Assembly (NCBI RefSeq): GCF_026094475.1
Contig: NZ_JAPELL010000002.1
Location: forward strand, 124,001 to 188,000
Origin: Homoserinimonas sedimenticola
Lineage (GTDB): Bacteria > Actinomycetota > Actinomycetes > Actinomycetales > Microbacteriaceae
Direction of reading: 5' to 3'
DNA: 64,000 nt
In this document: positions 35,874 through 48,335 of the stretch, piece after piece
How the letters are laid out: the number at the start of each line of letters is the position of its first letter
How positions within the stretch are numbered: position 1 is the stretch's first letter
Notes under the pieces: generated by a model
Seen by the model: the letters and a program-made list of their open reading frames with translations, nothing else
Told to the model about the DNA's origin: nothing
Databases searched by the model: none
Made by a program: the position numbers and the translations under genes

Positions 35874-37478
35874 ATGCGACGCATTGGCCTTGGGGCCGCA
35901 GCGATCGTCGCCGCGAGCGCACTCGTGCTCACTGGCTGCGCCGGGGGTGACGAGGGCAACGAGGGCAGCACCGCCGGCGGCACCATCGTCACGAACGGCA
36001 GCGAACCGCAGAACCCGCTCATCCCCACCAACACCAACGAGACCGGTGGTGGCAAGATCCTCGACGCGATCTTCGCGGGTCTCGTCTACTACGACGCGGA
36101 GGGCGCCGCTCACAACGACGTCGCCGAGTCGATCGAGACCGAGGACTCGCAGACCTTCACGGTCACGCTTCGCGAGGGCCTGGAGTTCACCAACGGTGAG
36201 CCCGTCACCTCGGACTCCTTCATCGACGCCTGGAACTACGGCGCGCTGCTCAGCAACAACCAGCTCTCGAGCTACTTCTTCGAGGACATCGAGGGCTTCA
36301 GCTGGGAAGAGGACAGCGAGCTCACGGGTCTCGAGAAGGTGAGCGACACCGAGTTCACCATCACGCTCAAGCAGCCGCTGTCGGACTTCCCGCAGCGCCT
36401 GGGCTACTCGGCCTTCTACCCGCTTCCCGCCTCGGCCTTCGAGGACATGGAGGCCTTCGGTGAGAGCCCTGTCGGCAACGGCCCGTACATGCTCGCGAGT
36501 GAGGATGCATGGCAGCACGAGGAGCGCATCGACCTGGTCGTGAACCCCGACTACGACGGTCCGCGTGAGCCGCAGAACGAGGGGCTCGAGATCGTCTTCT
36601 ACGCCTCGCAGGATGCCGCCTACGCCGACCTGCTCGGTGGCAACCTCGACGTGCTCGACGCGATCCCGGATGCTTCGCTCGCGACCTACCAGGACGACCT
36701 CGGCGACCGCTGGGTCAACCAGGCCGCGGCCATCTTCCAGTCCTTCACCATCCCGGAGCGCCTCGCGCACTTCGGTGGTGAGGAGGGCGAGCTTCGCCGC
36801 GCCGCCATCTCGATGGCGATCGACCGCGAGGAGATCACCGAGGTGATCTTCGAGGGCACCCGCACTCCCGCGTCGGACTTCACCTCGCCCGTCATCGACG
36901 GCTGGACCGACTCGCTCGAGGGCGCTGAGGTTCTCGAGTTCAACCCCGAGGAGGCGCAGGCTCTCTGGGCCGAGGCCGACGCGATCAGCCCCTGGACGGG
37001 CAGCTTCCAGATCGCCTACAACGCCGACGGCGGCCACCAGGCCTGGGTCGACGCGACGACGAACAGCATCAAGAACACGCTGGGAATCGACGCCTCGGGT
37101 CAGCCGTACCCCACCTTCGGTGAGATGCGCGAGCTGGTCACGACCGACCAGATCCAGACGGCATTCCGCACTGGCTGGCAGGCCGACTACCCGGGTCTGT
37201 ACAACTTCCTGGGCCCGCTCTACGCGACCAACGCCGGCTCGAACGACGGCGACTACAGCAACCCCGAGTTCGACGCGTTGATCTCCGAGGGTGCCACCAC
37301 GACGGACCCTGAGGAGGCGAACGCGCTCTTCCAGGAGGCGCAGGAGATCCTGCTGCAGGACCTGCCCGCGATCCCGCTCTGGTACTCCAACGTCAACGGC
37401 GGTTGGAGCGAGAACGTGGACAACGTGGAGTTCGGCTGGAACTCTGTGCCGCTCTACTACGAGATCACCAAGGGCTAG
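35874..37478 (+). CDS. oligopeptide ABC transporter, solute-binding lipoprotein
   Basis: This 534-aa family 5 extracellular solute-binding protein (OppA/DppA type) is lipid-anchored: signal MRRIGLGAAAIVAASALVL and lipobox LTGC with the cysteine near residue 22. Typical elements include PQNPLIPTNTNETGGGKILDAIF and the LDVLDAIPD ligand-cleft region. Starts are ambiguous: AGGAGG lies 4 bases before a TTG at 35868 and 10 bases before this ATG. It is the first gene of a four-gene operon with two permeases and a fused double ATPase. Confidence 0.95.
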   Translation: MRRIGLGAAAIVAASALVLTGCAGGDEGNEGSTAGGTIVTNGSEPQNPLIPTNTNETGGGKILDAIFAGLVYYDAEGAAHNDVAESIETEDSQTFTVTLREGLEFTNGEPVTSDSFIDAWNYGALLSNNQLSSYFFEDIEGFSWEEDSELTGLEKVSDTEFTITLKQPLSDFPQRLGYSAFYPLPASAFEDMEAFGESPVGNGPYMLASEDAWQHEERIDLVVNPDYDGPREPQNEGLEIVFYASQDAAYADLLGGNLDVLDAIPDASLATYQDDLGDRWVNQAAAIFQSFTIPERLAHFGGEEGELRRAAISMAIDREEITEVIFEGTRTPASDFTSPVIDGWTDSLEGAEVLEFNPEEAQALWAEADAISPWTGSFQIAYNADGGHQAWVDATTNSIKNTLGIDASGQPYPTFGEMRELVTTDQIQTAFRTGWQADYPGLYNFLGPLYATNAGSNDGDYSNPEFDALISEGATTTDPEEANALFQEAQEILLQDLPAIPLWYSNVNGGWSENVDNVEFGWNSVPLYYEITKG

Positions 37479-37541
37479 ATCTCGGCTCCGGGCGGGGATG
37501 GCGACGCGAGTCGCCATCCCCGCTCACCCGTGTGAATCACT

Positions 37542-38471
37542 ATGGCTCGATACATCCTCTGGCGCGTGCTGCAGGCCATCCCGGTCTTGATCGGCACGAC
37601 GTTCCTTATCTACTTCATGGTCTTCGCCATGCCGGGCAACCCCCTGCTGGCACTCTTCGGTGACCGCACCCCCAATCCGGCGCTACTCGAGCGCCTGGAG
37701 GAGCAGTACCACCTGAATGAGCCCTTCCTCGTGCAGTACTGGTACTACCTGTCGGGCATCTTCCAGGGCGACTTCGGCACCTCGTTCACAGGCGAACCGA
37801 CGACCGAGATCCTCGCCCGCACCTTCCCCGTCACGATCCGGCTTGCGGTCCTCGCCCTCATCATCCAGGGCGTTCTCGGCATCCTCGTCGGGCTAGTCTC
37901 GGGCCTGCGCAAGGGCAAGTTCTTCGATTCAAGCGCCCTCGCGGTGAGCCTCCTACTCATCTCGCTGCCGATCTTCGTGATCGCCTTCCTCGCGCAGTAT
38001 GTCTTCGGCATCGAGCTCGGCTGGGCGCGCACGACGGTTGGCTCGGGAGCGCCCTGGGCCGACCTCATCCTGCCCGCCTTCGTGCTCGCGAGCGTGAGCT
38101 TCGCCCAGATCGTGCGCCTCACGCGCGCCTCGGTCATCGAGACGAAGAGTCTCGACTTCGTGCGCACTGCCTACGGCAAGGGGCTAGGTCGCAACCGCGT
38201 CGTGCCCGTGCACATCCTGCGCAACTCCCTCATCCCGGTCACGACCTATCTCGGCACGGACTTCGGCGTCCTGCTGGTCGGCGCGACCGTCACGGAGGGC
38301 ATCTTCAACGTTCCGGGCGTGGGTCGCACGCTCTTCCAGGCCATCCTGCGAGGCGAAGGGCCGACCGTCGTGTCCTTCGTGACCGTCATGGTGCTCATCT
38401 ACCTCGTCGTCAACCTGGTGATCGACCTCCTCTACGCCGTTCTCGATCCGAGGATCCGCTATGTCAAGTAA
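37542..38471 (+). CDS. oligopeptide ABC transporter permease (DppB/OppB type)
   Basis: This 309-aa inner-membrane permease has six helices. The N-terminus MARYILWRVLQAIPVLIGTTF is typical of DppB/OppB. The EAA coupling motif region is around LDFVRTAYGKGLGRNRVVPVHILRNSLIP (about residues 205-233), which contacts the ATPase. It follows the binding protein by 63 bp, and its 3' end overlaps the next permease gene by 11 bp, so the pair is co-translated. Confidence 0.95.
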   Translation: MARYILWRVLQAIPVLIGTTFLIYFMVFAMPGNPLLALFGDRTPNPALLERLEEQYHLNEPFLVQYWYYLSGIFQGDFGTSFTGEPTTEILARTFPVTIRLAVLALIIQGVLGILVGLVSGLRKGKFFDSSALAVSLLLISLPIFVIAFLAQYVFGIELGWARTTVGSGAPWADLILPAFVLASVSFAQIVRLTRASVIETKSLDFVRTAYGKGLGRNRVVPVHILRNSLIPVTTYLGTDFGVLLVGATVTEGIFNVPGVGRTLFQAILRGEGPTVVSFVTVMVLIYLVVNLVIDLLYAVLDPRIRYVK

Positions 38472-39417
38472 CACCGAGGGGCGCAAGCCCACCCATTTCG
38501 TGGCCCCGCCCGAAGACACGCCGCTCGCCGAGATCGACACCGTCTCCATCGACGAGAAGCCCAGCAACCTGTGGCGGGACGCCTGGCGAGACCTGCGCGT
38601 GCGTCCCATGTTCTGGATCTCGGCCGCGCTCATCCTGCTCGTCTCGACGGCGGCGCTTTTCCCCTATCTGTTCACCTTGACGCCACCCAACTCCGAGTGC
38701 TTCCTCTCGAACAGCAACGGCGGGCCCACCGACGGCCACCCCCTCGGCTTCACGAAGCTGGGGTGTGACGTCTATTCCCGGATCATCCACGGCGCGTCCA
38801 CCTCGATCTCGGTCGGCTTCATCGTTGTCTTCATCACCACCGTGCTGGGCCTGTTGGCTGGCTCCATCAGCGGCTTCTACGGTGGCTGGCTCGACGCGGT
38901 GATCTCCCGCATCGGCGACATCTTCTTCTCGATCCCCTACATCCTCGCGGCCGTCGTCGTGATGTCTGTGCTGAGCGCGTATCGCAGCGTGTGGGTCATC
39001 TCGCTCGCGATCGGCCTCTTCGCGTGGCCCGTCGTCGCGCGTGTTCTGAGGTCAGAGATCCTGCGGGTCAAGGCATCCGACTTCGTCACGGCGGCGGAGG
39101 CACTCGGCGTCTCGCGATTCAAGATCCTCGTGCAGCATGTGCTGCCGAACTCGATCGCGCCCGTCATCGTCATCACGACGATCTCGCTCGCCTCGGCGAT
39201 CGTCGCGGAGGCGACACTGTCGTTCCTCGGAGTAGGGCTTCCGAGCACGACCATGTCGTGGGGCAATGACATCAGCGCGGCGCAGGTTGACCTGCGCACC
39301 AACCCGCAAACGCTGATCTACCCCTCCATCGCGCTGTCCATCACCGTCTTCGCCTTCATCATGCTCGGCGAGGTGCTGCGGGATGCGCTCGACCCGAAGG
39401 CGAGGGCCCTGCGATGA
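38461..39417 (+). CDS. oligopeptide ABC transporter permease (DppC/OppC type)
   Basis: This 318-aa second permease has an N-terminal cytoplasmic tail of about 45 residues typical of DppC/OppC, then six helices. The EAA loop is ASDFVTAAEALGVSRFKILVQHVLPNSIAP (about residues 201-230). An extracytoplasmic loop between helices 1 and 2 has two cysteines (NSECFLSNS and KLGCDVYS) that could bridge. It overlaps both neighbours: 11 bp with the upstream permease and 4 bp with the ATPase gene. Confidence 0.95.
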   Translation: MSSNTEGRKPTHFVAPPEDTPLAEIDTVSIDEKPSNLWRDAWRDLRVRPMFWISAALILLVSTAALFPYLFTLTPPNSECFLSNSNGGPTDGHPLGFTKLGCDVYSRIIHGASTSISVGFIVVFITTVLGLLAGSISGFYGGWLDAVISRIGDIFFSIPYILAAVVVMSVLSAYRSVWVISLAIGLFAWPVVARVLRSEILRVKASDFVTAAEALGVSRFKILVQHVLPNSIAPVIVITTISLASAIVAEATLSFLGVGLPSTTMSWGNDISAAQVDLRTNPQTLIYPSIALSITVFAFIMLGEVLRDALDPKARALR

Positions 39418-41150
39418 GCGGAACCATGACCAGCGCGACGACACCCCTGCTCGACATCCGAGACCTCCACGTCGGCTTCCAGACGAAGGACGGCCTCGTT
39501 CCCGCGGTGCGGGGTGTGGACCTCTCGATCATGCCGGGAGAGACGCTCGCGATCGTCGGAGAGTCGGGCTCGGGCAAGTCGACGACGGCGCACGCCATCA
39601 TCGACCTCCTCCCCGGCTCGGGTCGGGTGACGCAGGGGAAGATCCTCTTCGAGGGCCGCGACCTCACGACGCTCGACCGTCGGGAGATGGAGGGGGTGCG
39701 TGGCAAGCTCATCGGGCTCGTGCCGCAGGACCCCATGTCGAACCTCAACCCTGTGTGGTCTGTCGGCTTCCAGGTGGAGGAAGCCATCCGGGCCAATGGC
39801 GTGGCGTCGGGTCGCAAGGAGGTGCGGGAGCACGCCATCCGCGTGCTGAAGGAGGCGGGTCTCGACGACGCCGACACGCGTCTCAAGCAGTTCCCGCACC
39901 AGTTCTCGGGCGGCATGCGCCAGCGCGTGCTCATCGGGATCGGGCTTTCCTCCCGGCCCAAGCTCCTGATCGCCGACGAGCCCACCTCGGCCCTCGACGT
40001 GACGGTGCAGAAGCGCATCCTCGACCACCTCGCCACACTCACAGGTGACGCGGGCACGGCCGTGCTCTTCATCACGCACGATCTCGGCCTTGCGGCGGAC
40101 CGCGCAGAGAAGCTCGTCGTCATGTACAAGGGGCGTGTCGTGGAGGCCGGCCCCTCCCGGCAGATCCTCGAGGACCCGCAGCACCCCTACACGCAGCGTC
40201 TCGTCGCGGCGGCACCGAGCCTCGCCTCGCGGCGGATCCAGGCGTCGGGCGGGCACCTCGAGAGCATTACACACGAGACTCCTGCGAGGTCGGCGGGTGT
40301 CGACCTCATCGCGGCAGGCGGGGAGCGTTCGCACCACGCGCACGCGGCGTCGGCCGAGCCGGCCATCGTGGTCGACCACCTGACCAAGGAGTTCAAGATC
40401 CGCGGCGGCAAGGGCACCTCCAAGGTCCTCAGGGCTGTCGACGACGTGTCCTTCTCTATCCCGCGCGGCACCACGATGGCGCTCGTGGGCGAGTCGGGCT
40501 CCGGCAAGACGACGGTTGCACGGATGCTGCTCAAGCTCGAGTCGATCACCTCAGGGTCGATCACGATCGACGGGACCGACATCGCAGGGCTGAACCGGCG
40601 TCAGCTGTTCTCGCTCCGCTCCAAGATGCAGCCCGTCTTCCAGGACCCCTACGGGTCGCTCGACCCGCTGCGCAGCATCGGCGCGACGATCGCGGAGCCG
40701 CTCGTGACACACAATGTCGGCACCAGCGCGGAACGCCGCGCCCGGGTGCGCGAGCTGCTCGACCAGGTGGCGCTGCCGGAGAAGCTCATCGGACGCTTCC
40801 CCAACGAGCTCTCGGGCGGCCAACGGCAGCGTGTGGCCATCGCGCGCGCTCTCGCACTCAAGCCCGAGATCGTCGTGCTCGACGAGGCCGTCTCGGCGCT
40901 CGACGTGCTCGTGCAGGCGCAGATCCTCACCCTGCTCGCGGAACTCCAGGCCGAGTTGAACCTCACCTACCTCTTCATCACGCACGACCTCGCGGTCGTC
41001 CGCGTGATCGCCGACACGGTCGCGGTCATGTCGAAGGGACGCATCGTGGAGGCAGCGACGACGGACGAGGTCTTCGGCAACCCCCGCGAGACGTACACGC
41101 GCGAACTGCTCGAGGCGATCCCCGGCGCGGGACTCGCCCTCGGAGCGTAG
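39414..41150 (+). CDS. oligopeptide ABC transporter, fused double ATPase (DppD-DppF)
   Basis: This 578-aa protein carries two complete ABC ATPase domains in one chain, replacing separate DppD and DppF subunits. Domain 1: Walker A GESGSGKST at 49-57, signature FSGGMRQR at 164-171, Walker B LLIADEP. Domain 2: Walker A GESGSGKTT at 359-367, signature LSGGQRQR and Walker B IVVLDEA. A linker of about 50 residues with the HPYTQRL peptide-transporter motif joins them. It completes the importer encoded by the three preceding genes. A long hairpin follows the stop. Confidence 0.96.
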   Translation: MSGTMTSATTPLLDIRDLHVGFQTKDGLVPAVRGVDLSIMPGETLAIVGESGSGKSTTAHAIIDLLPGSGRVTQGKILFEGRDLTTLDRREMEGVRGKLIGLVPQDPMSNLNPVWSVGFQVEEAIRANGVASGRKEVREHAIRVLKEAGLDDADTRLKQFPHQFSGGMRQRVLIGIGLSSRPKLLIADEPTSALDVTVQKRILDHLATLTGDAGTAVLFITHDLGLAADRAEKLVVMYKGRVVEAGPSRQILEDPQHPYTQRLVAAAPSLASRRIQASGGHLESITHETPARSAGVDLIAAGGERSHHAHAASAEPAIVVDHLTKEFKIRGGKGTSKVLRAVDDVSFSIPRGTTMALVGESGSGKTTVARMLLKLESITSGSITIDGTDIAGLNRRQLFSLRSKMQPVFQDPYGSLDPLRSIGATIAEPLVTHNVGTSAERRARVRELLDQVALPEKLIGRFPNELSGGQRQRVAIARALALKPEIVVLDEAVSALDVLVQAQILTLLAELQAELNLTYLFITHDLAVVRVIADTVAVMSKGRIVEAATTDEVFGNPRETYTRELLEAIPGAGLALGA

Positions 41151-41159
41151 GCGCGCTAG

Positions 41160-41201
41160 CCGCCGGGTCCCGGCTCCCACGGGGGAGCCAGGATCCGGCG
41201 G
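41160..41201 (+). terminator. 19-bp hairpin after the peptide ABC operon
   Basis: Arms 41160-41178 and 41183-41201 pair along 19 positions with a single C/A mismatch and one G/T pair, around the loop ACGG. It starts 9 bp after the ATPase stop, a likely transcription terminator or RNA-stabilising end. It has no U-tract and ends five bases before the first possible ATG of the next gene. Confidence 0.7.
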
Positions 41202-41206
41202 GTAGC

Positions 41207-43060
41207 ATGACCGTCGGTTTCGAAGGGGGAGTTGAGCTGAGACATCCCGTGCTGACGCGCGCCGCCGCCGTGCTGACGTCGGTGCTGCTCGTGATCGGCC
41301 TCGCCGCCTGCACCGATTCTCGGCTCGCGGAGGGCACCTCGGTGACGGTTGCGCTGCCCGAGGCGTTCACGTCGTACAACCCCAACACGGGACACGGCAG
41401 CGCGAGCGACACGAATGCGAGCATCGTCGAGGCGACGAACTCCCGGTTCGCGAGCTGGAATGCCGAGGGCGAGCTGGTCTTCGACGAGTCCTTCGGTTCC
41501 GTCGAGAAGCTCTCCGACGACCCCCTCACGGTGCGCTACACGGTGGCGGACGGGGTGGAATGGTCAGACGGAGTGCCGGTGGATGCGGCAGATCTCCTGC
41601 TCGCGTGGGCGGCGAACTCGCGCACCCTCAATGACGAAGAGTTCGAGGCTGGTGGCTACATCGACCCAGAGACCGGCCTCTTCACCGATGACTTCCCGAG
41701 CGATGTCGTCTACTTCGACGGCTTCACGGCCGGCGGCCTCGATGCCGTGACGCGATCGCCCGAGGTGAGTGCGGATGGGAGGGGCGTGACCCTTGTCTTC
41801 GACGAGTATGTCGCGGACTGGGCATCCGTCTTCACAGTGGGCCTGCCCGCCCACGTCGTCGCTGCGCGAGCGCTGGACCTGCCGGAGGGTTCGGATGCGT
41901 CCGAGGCGAAGGCGACCGTGATCGAGGCGATCGACACGAGCGACGAGGGCGTGCTGGCGCCCCTTTCTCGCACCTGGAACAGCGGCTTCGTCGTCGAGGG
42001 CGGCGAGGTCGACGCCGAACTTCTTGTCGGCACGGGCCCCTACACGGTCACGGCGCTGGGCGAGGAGGGTGTGACGCTCACGGCCAATCCGCGCTATCGG
42101 GGCGACCACCGGCCGCGCTTCGAGACGATCGAGGTGCGGCACATCGCGGATCCGCTCCAGGTTGTCGCGGCTCTTGAGCGCGGCGAGGTGGATGTTGCGG
42201 CGCCGCGTGTCACGAGCGACGTCTTGGCAGGGCTGGACGATTCAAAGGCGGGCGATGTCGAGATCGGCATCGACGGAGTGTGGGAGCTGCTGCAGCCGCG
42301 CTTCGAGGAAGCCATGTCGCCCGCGATCGAGGACGAGCGGGTGCGGGAGGCGTTCCTCCGCAGCATCCCGCGGGACGCACTCGTCGAGGCGGCCGGCGTG
42401 CGAGGGGCGGATGCTGCGGCACGCGAGTCCTTCACGATGGCGCCGGGTGTCACGGGCTACGAGCAGTCGCTCGAGTCCACCGAGGGGGTTCGCTTTGAGC
42501 GGGACGCTGTCGCCGCGCGGGAACTCCTCGCGGAGGCGGCCGAGGACGACCCGAGCCTCGCCGACCCGACCGTGTGCATCCTCTTCGACCCGGCGAACCC
42601 GCGCCGCGTGGCCCAGTTCTCGGCGATCCGTGATGCCGCAGCATCCGTCGGCATCACCGTCACAGACTGCTCGAGCCCCGACTGGCGCAATCTGCTCGGC
42701 ACGCCGCGGTCGTGGGATGCCGCGCTCTATGGTCTGCGCGAGCGGAACCTCTCTGTGCAGGCCGCGACGGCGATGTTCCAGAGCGGATCGCCCCTCAACC
42801 ACGGGGGCTTCGCGGACGACGACGTCGACGAGCTGCTCGCCGAGCTCGAACGGGAGCGCGACACGGAGGCTCGCGCCACGCTCCGGGCAGAACTCGACGG
42901 CCTGCTGTGGAAGGCGGGCTGGGGCTTGCCGCTGCTGCAGCTGCCCGCCGTGACGGTCGTCGCCGAGGAGGTCGCGGGGGTCACGCACTCGCCCTACGCC
43001 GCGAGCGTGCTGCACGAGCCGTGGCGCTGGCGCCCCGCGGAGGGCGACACAGGCTCCTGA
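41207..43060 (+). CDS. lpqW: LpqW-like family 5 solute-binding lipoprotein
   Basis: This family 5 binding protein of up to 617 aa has a lipoprotein signal ([10 protein letters not shown] then lipobox LAAC). Its position directly before typA matches M. tuberculosis lpqW (Rv1166) beside typA (Rv1165); LpqW steers mannosyl-lipid synthesis rather than acting as a simple transporter subunit. The start is doubtful: ATG 41207 touches a hairpin and lacks a ribosome site, while GAAGGGGGA at 41222-41230 would suit an unusual CTG at 41237, with GTG 41249 further on. The name rests mainly on synteny. Confidence 0.8.
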   Translation: MTVGFEGGVELRHPVLTRAAAVLTSVLLVIGLAACTDSRLAEGTSVTVALPEAFTSYNPNTGHGSASDTNASIVEATNSRFASWNAEGELVFDESFGSVEKLSDDPLTVRYTVADGVEWSDGVPVDAADLLLAWAANSRTLNDEEFEAGGYIDPETGLFTDDFPSDVVYFDGFTAGGLDAVTRSPEVSADGRGVTLVFDEYVADWASVFTVGLPAHVVAARALDLPEGSDASEAKATVIEAIDTSDEGVLAPLSRTWNSGFVVEGGEVDAELLVGTGPYTVTALGEEGVTLTANPRYRGDHRPRFETIEVRHIADPLQVVAALERGEVDVAAPRVTSDVLAGLDDSKAGDVEIGIDGVWELLQPRFEEAMSPAIEDERVREAFLRSIPRDALVEAAGVRGADAAARESFTMAPGVTGYEQSLESTEGVRFERDAVAARELLAEAAEDDPSLADPTVCILFDPANPRRVAQFSAIRDAAASVGITVTDCSSPDWRNLLGTPRSWDAALYGLRERNLSVQAATAMFQSGSPLNHGGFADDDVDELLAELERERDTEARATLRAELDGLLWKAGWGLPLLQLPAVTVVAEEVAGVTHSPYAASVLHEPWRWRPAEGDTGS

Positions 43061-43186
43061 GGGTGGCGCGGGCGTCTGAGGGCAGCACAGGAGGCTGAGG
43101 GCGCGAGCGGGTACACTTGCCGTGTAGGGCAGCACTGACTGCGCCCTTCCTCTTCTTCCCACTCTCTTCCCGAGGACACTACTCCT

Positions 43187-45094
<1,908 letters not shown>

Positions 45095-45131
45095 CCTGAC
45101 GGTCCGCCCCGGCAGCGCATAGTCTGTCGGG

Positions 45132-46406
45132 GTGGTTCCATCGGCAGAGCACCCTTCAGCAGGGCATTCTTTAGCAGGGGTGCTCGAGCGTGCGCTCTTC
45201 GTGCACGCCCACCCCGACGACGAGACGATCTCGACGGGCGGCATGCTCGCCCTCCTCGCCGAGAGGGGGGCGGATGTCACGGTGCTGACCTGCACGCGCG
45301 GTGAGGCGGGTGAGGTCATCCCCGAGTCGCTCAGGCATCTCGAGGGCGATGGACCTGCCCTCGCCGCCCACCGCGAGGGTGAACTGCGTGCTGCGCTCGC
45401 CGCCCTCGGGGTCACGTCGCACCTCTACCTGGGCGAGGCTGGGGCGCGCGCGGAGGGGCAGGCGCCACGCCGCTACCTCGACTCGGGCATGGTCGAGGGG
45501 GAGGACGGTCGTCCCCGCCTGGGCGCCGATGTTTCCGCCGGCGCGCTGTGCCGTGCCCCGTTCGAGGAGGTCGTCGCCGATCTCGTCGCCGCGATCGTCT
45601 CCACCGGGGCCCGCGCCGTCGTGAGCTACGACGAGCAGGGCGGATACGGGCATCCGGATCACATGCTCGCCCACCGCGCATCGCGGGCCGCAGCAGGCAT
45701 CGCGGGCGTGCCCTTCCATGTCATCATCGAGGACGAGGCGGTGCTCGCGAGGCTCGACCCCGCCGACACGCCAGAGGGTGCCCTGCTCATCGACGTGAGC
45801 CCCGCCTTGGAGCGCAAGGCGGCCGCCCTGCGTGCGCACAAGACGCAGGTGACGCTGATCGAGCGGCCGGGGCATCCGCTCGCCTTCGCGCTCTCGAATG
45901 AGCGTGAGCGGCCCGTCTTGCAGCGCGAGGGCCTCTACCTGCTGGACCGGGCCGAGCCGGACCCCTCGCCGGACTCGGGCGACCCGCGCCCCGAGACGCT
46001 CATGAGCCGGATCGCGACCATTCTCGTCTCGCTGCTCATCGGCGCCCTCGTCGGCGTCCTGCTCACGATCAACCACCAGCATCGCGTGGCGATCGCGGAT
46101 GCCTCGGTGCCGGTTGGCCTCATCGGCGCGCTCCTCGTCGTCGCGGCCCTCCTCGTGGGGATGCGGCTCGTCTTCTCCAGCAGGCTCATCGCGTTCGCGA
46201 CGGCGCTCGGCATCGTCGGAGCTTCAGCCATCCTCGCGCAGGAGGGTCCGGGCGGCTCCGTGCTCGTCCCTGCCAACCTCGAGGGAGTGCTGTGGGCCTA
46301 CGGCCCGCTCGTGATCGCCCTGCTCGTGCTGGCGTGGCCCAGGTTGCCCGAGTCGCGCAAGGGTAGGATGGAGGTTCAGCCCAGACAGGAGGGACCGTCG
46401 CTGTGA
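45132..46406 (+). CDS. mshB: MshB-like PIG-L deacetylase fused to a membrane domain
   Basis: This 424-aa protein has an N-terminal zinc-dependent PIG-L/LmbE deacetylase domain (about 18-290), with metal ligands in VHAHPDDET and YGHPDHML, as in MshB, which deacetylates GlcNAc-inositol for mycothiol synthesis. From about residue 290 the same frame continues into four hydrophobic helices. In M. tuberculosis mshB (Rv1170) is followed by a separate small membrane protein gene (Rv1171), so this looks like a fusion. An internal ATG at 46002 lacks a ribosome site. Its stop overlaps the fdxA start. Confidence 0.85.
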   Translation: MVPSAEHPSAGHSLAGVLERALFVHAHPDDETISTGGMLALLAERGADVTVLTCTRGEAGEVIPESLRHLEGDGPALAAHREGELRAALAALGVTSHLYLGEAGARAEGQAPRRYLDSGMVEGEDGRPRLGADVSAGALCRAPFEEVVADLVAAIVSTGARAVVSYDEQGGYGHPDHMLAHRASRAAAGIAGVPFHVIIEDEAVLARLDPADTPEGALLIDVSPALERKAAALRAHKTQVTLIERPGHPLAFALSNERERPVLQREGLYLLDRAEPDPSPDSGDPRPETLMSRIATILVSLLIGALVGVLLTINHQHRVAIADASVPVGLIGALLVVAALLVGMRLVFSSRLIAFATALGIVGASAILAQEGPGGSVLVPANLEGVLWAYGPLVIALLVLAWPRLPESRKGRMEVQPRQEGPSL

Positions 46407-46720
46407 CGTATGTCATCGCTCTTCCGTGCGTCGACGTCAAGGATCGCGCGTGCGTCGACGAATGCCCCGTCGACTGCATCTACGAGGGCGAGCGGATGCT
46501 CTACATCCACCCCGACGAGTGCGTCGACTGCGGTGCCTGCGAGCCCGTGTGTCCCGTCGAGGCGATCTACTACGAGGATGACACTCCCGAGGTGTGGGCC
46601 GACTACTACAAGGCCAACGTCGAGTTCTTCGACGACATCGGCTCGCCCGGTGGCGCGGCCAAGGTTGGTGTCATCCACAAGGACCACCCGCTGGTCGCCG
46701 CCCTGCCCCCGCAGGCCTGA
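46403..46720 (+). CDS. fdxA: seven-iron ferredoxin
   Basis: This 105-aa ferredoxin carries one [3Fe-4S] and one [4Fe-4S] cluster. The first cysteine set is C9, C17 and C21 with C25, and the second is CVDCGACEPVCP at C40, C43, C46 and C50. The pattern matches mycobacterial FdxC/FdxA, a small soluble electron carrier. Its GTG overlaps the stop of the mshB-like gene. In related actinobacteria dapC comes next; here the next gene is gltA, 115 bp away. Confidence 0.96.
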   Translation: MTYVIALPCVDVKDRACVDECPVDCIYEGERMLYIHPDECVDCGACEPVCPVEAIYYEDDTPEVWADYYKANVEFFDDIGSPGGAAKVGVIHKDHPLVAALPPQA

Positions 46721-46835
46721 CGCGCCCCCTCATCCCTGTGAAAACCACGGGGATATTTAGAGGAACAGTCCAAGCATCCGCTTTTTCCTTTGGCTGGTTC
46801 GACTGTGCCCCGTAGCGACCTCTAGGCTGTATGTC

Positions 46836-48137
<1,302 letters not shown>

Positions 48138-48156
48138 ACGCTCTGGCATGAGAAAC

Positions 48157-48176
48157 GCCCCGGCACTCGCCGGGGC
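48157..48176 (+). terminator. rho-independent-like terminator of gltA
   Basis: An 8-bp stem GCCCCGGC / GCCGGGGC with loop ACTC lies 19 bp after the gltA stop, preceded by AGAAA and followed by CCTTCTCGTT, a weak T-rich tail. Confidence 0.75.
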
Positions 48177-48245
48177 CCTTCTCGTTGCAGAAGCTCTCAC
48201 ACGCCGCCCGCATACTTCGTCCCGCGTTGCGGCACTGTCGCACCA

Positions 48246-48313
48246 ACAGCGCGGTGTTTTCTGCTCAGCGCGGGGCTCTCGTCGCGCGCCCTGAGCAGAA
48301 AACACCGCGCTGT
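48246..48313. repeat. perfect 23-bp inverted repeat between gltA and dapD
   Basis: Arms 48246-48268 and 48291-48313 are exact reverse complements over 23 bases (outer end ACAGCGCGG, inner end TGCTCAG) around a 22-base GC-rich loop. It lies between the 3' ends of convergent gltA and dapD, ending 22 bp from the dapD stop. It may act as a bidirectional terminator, but gltA already has its own hairpin, and perfect arms of this length are unusual; a mobile palindromic element is another reading. Confidence 0.85.
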
Positions 48314-48335
48314 CGGGGCGGGGTGGTGCGACTCG

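Noticed and set aside
46740-46765. CCCTGTG...CACGGG as an fdxA terminator
   Set aside because: The stem is short with a bulge and a weak tail; not enough to call.
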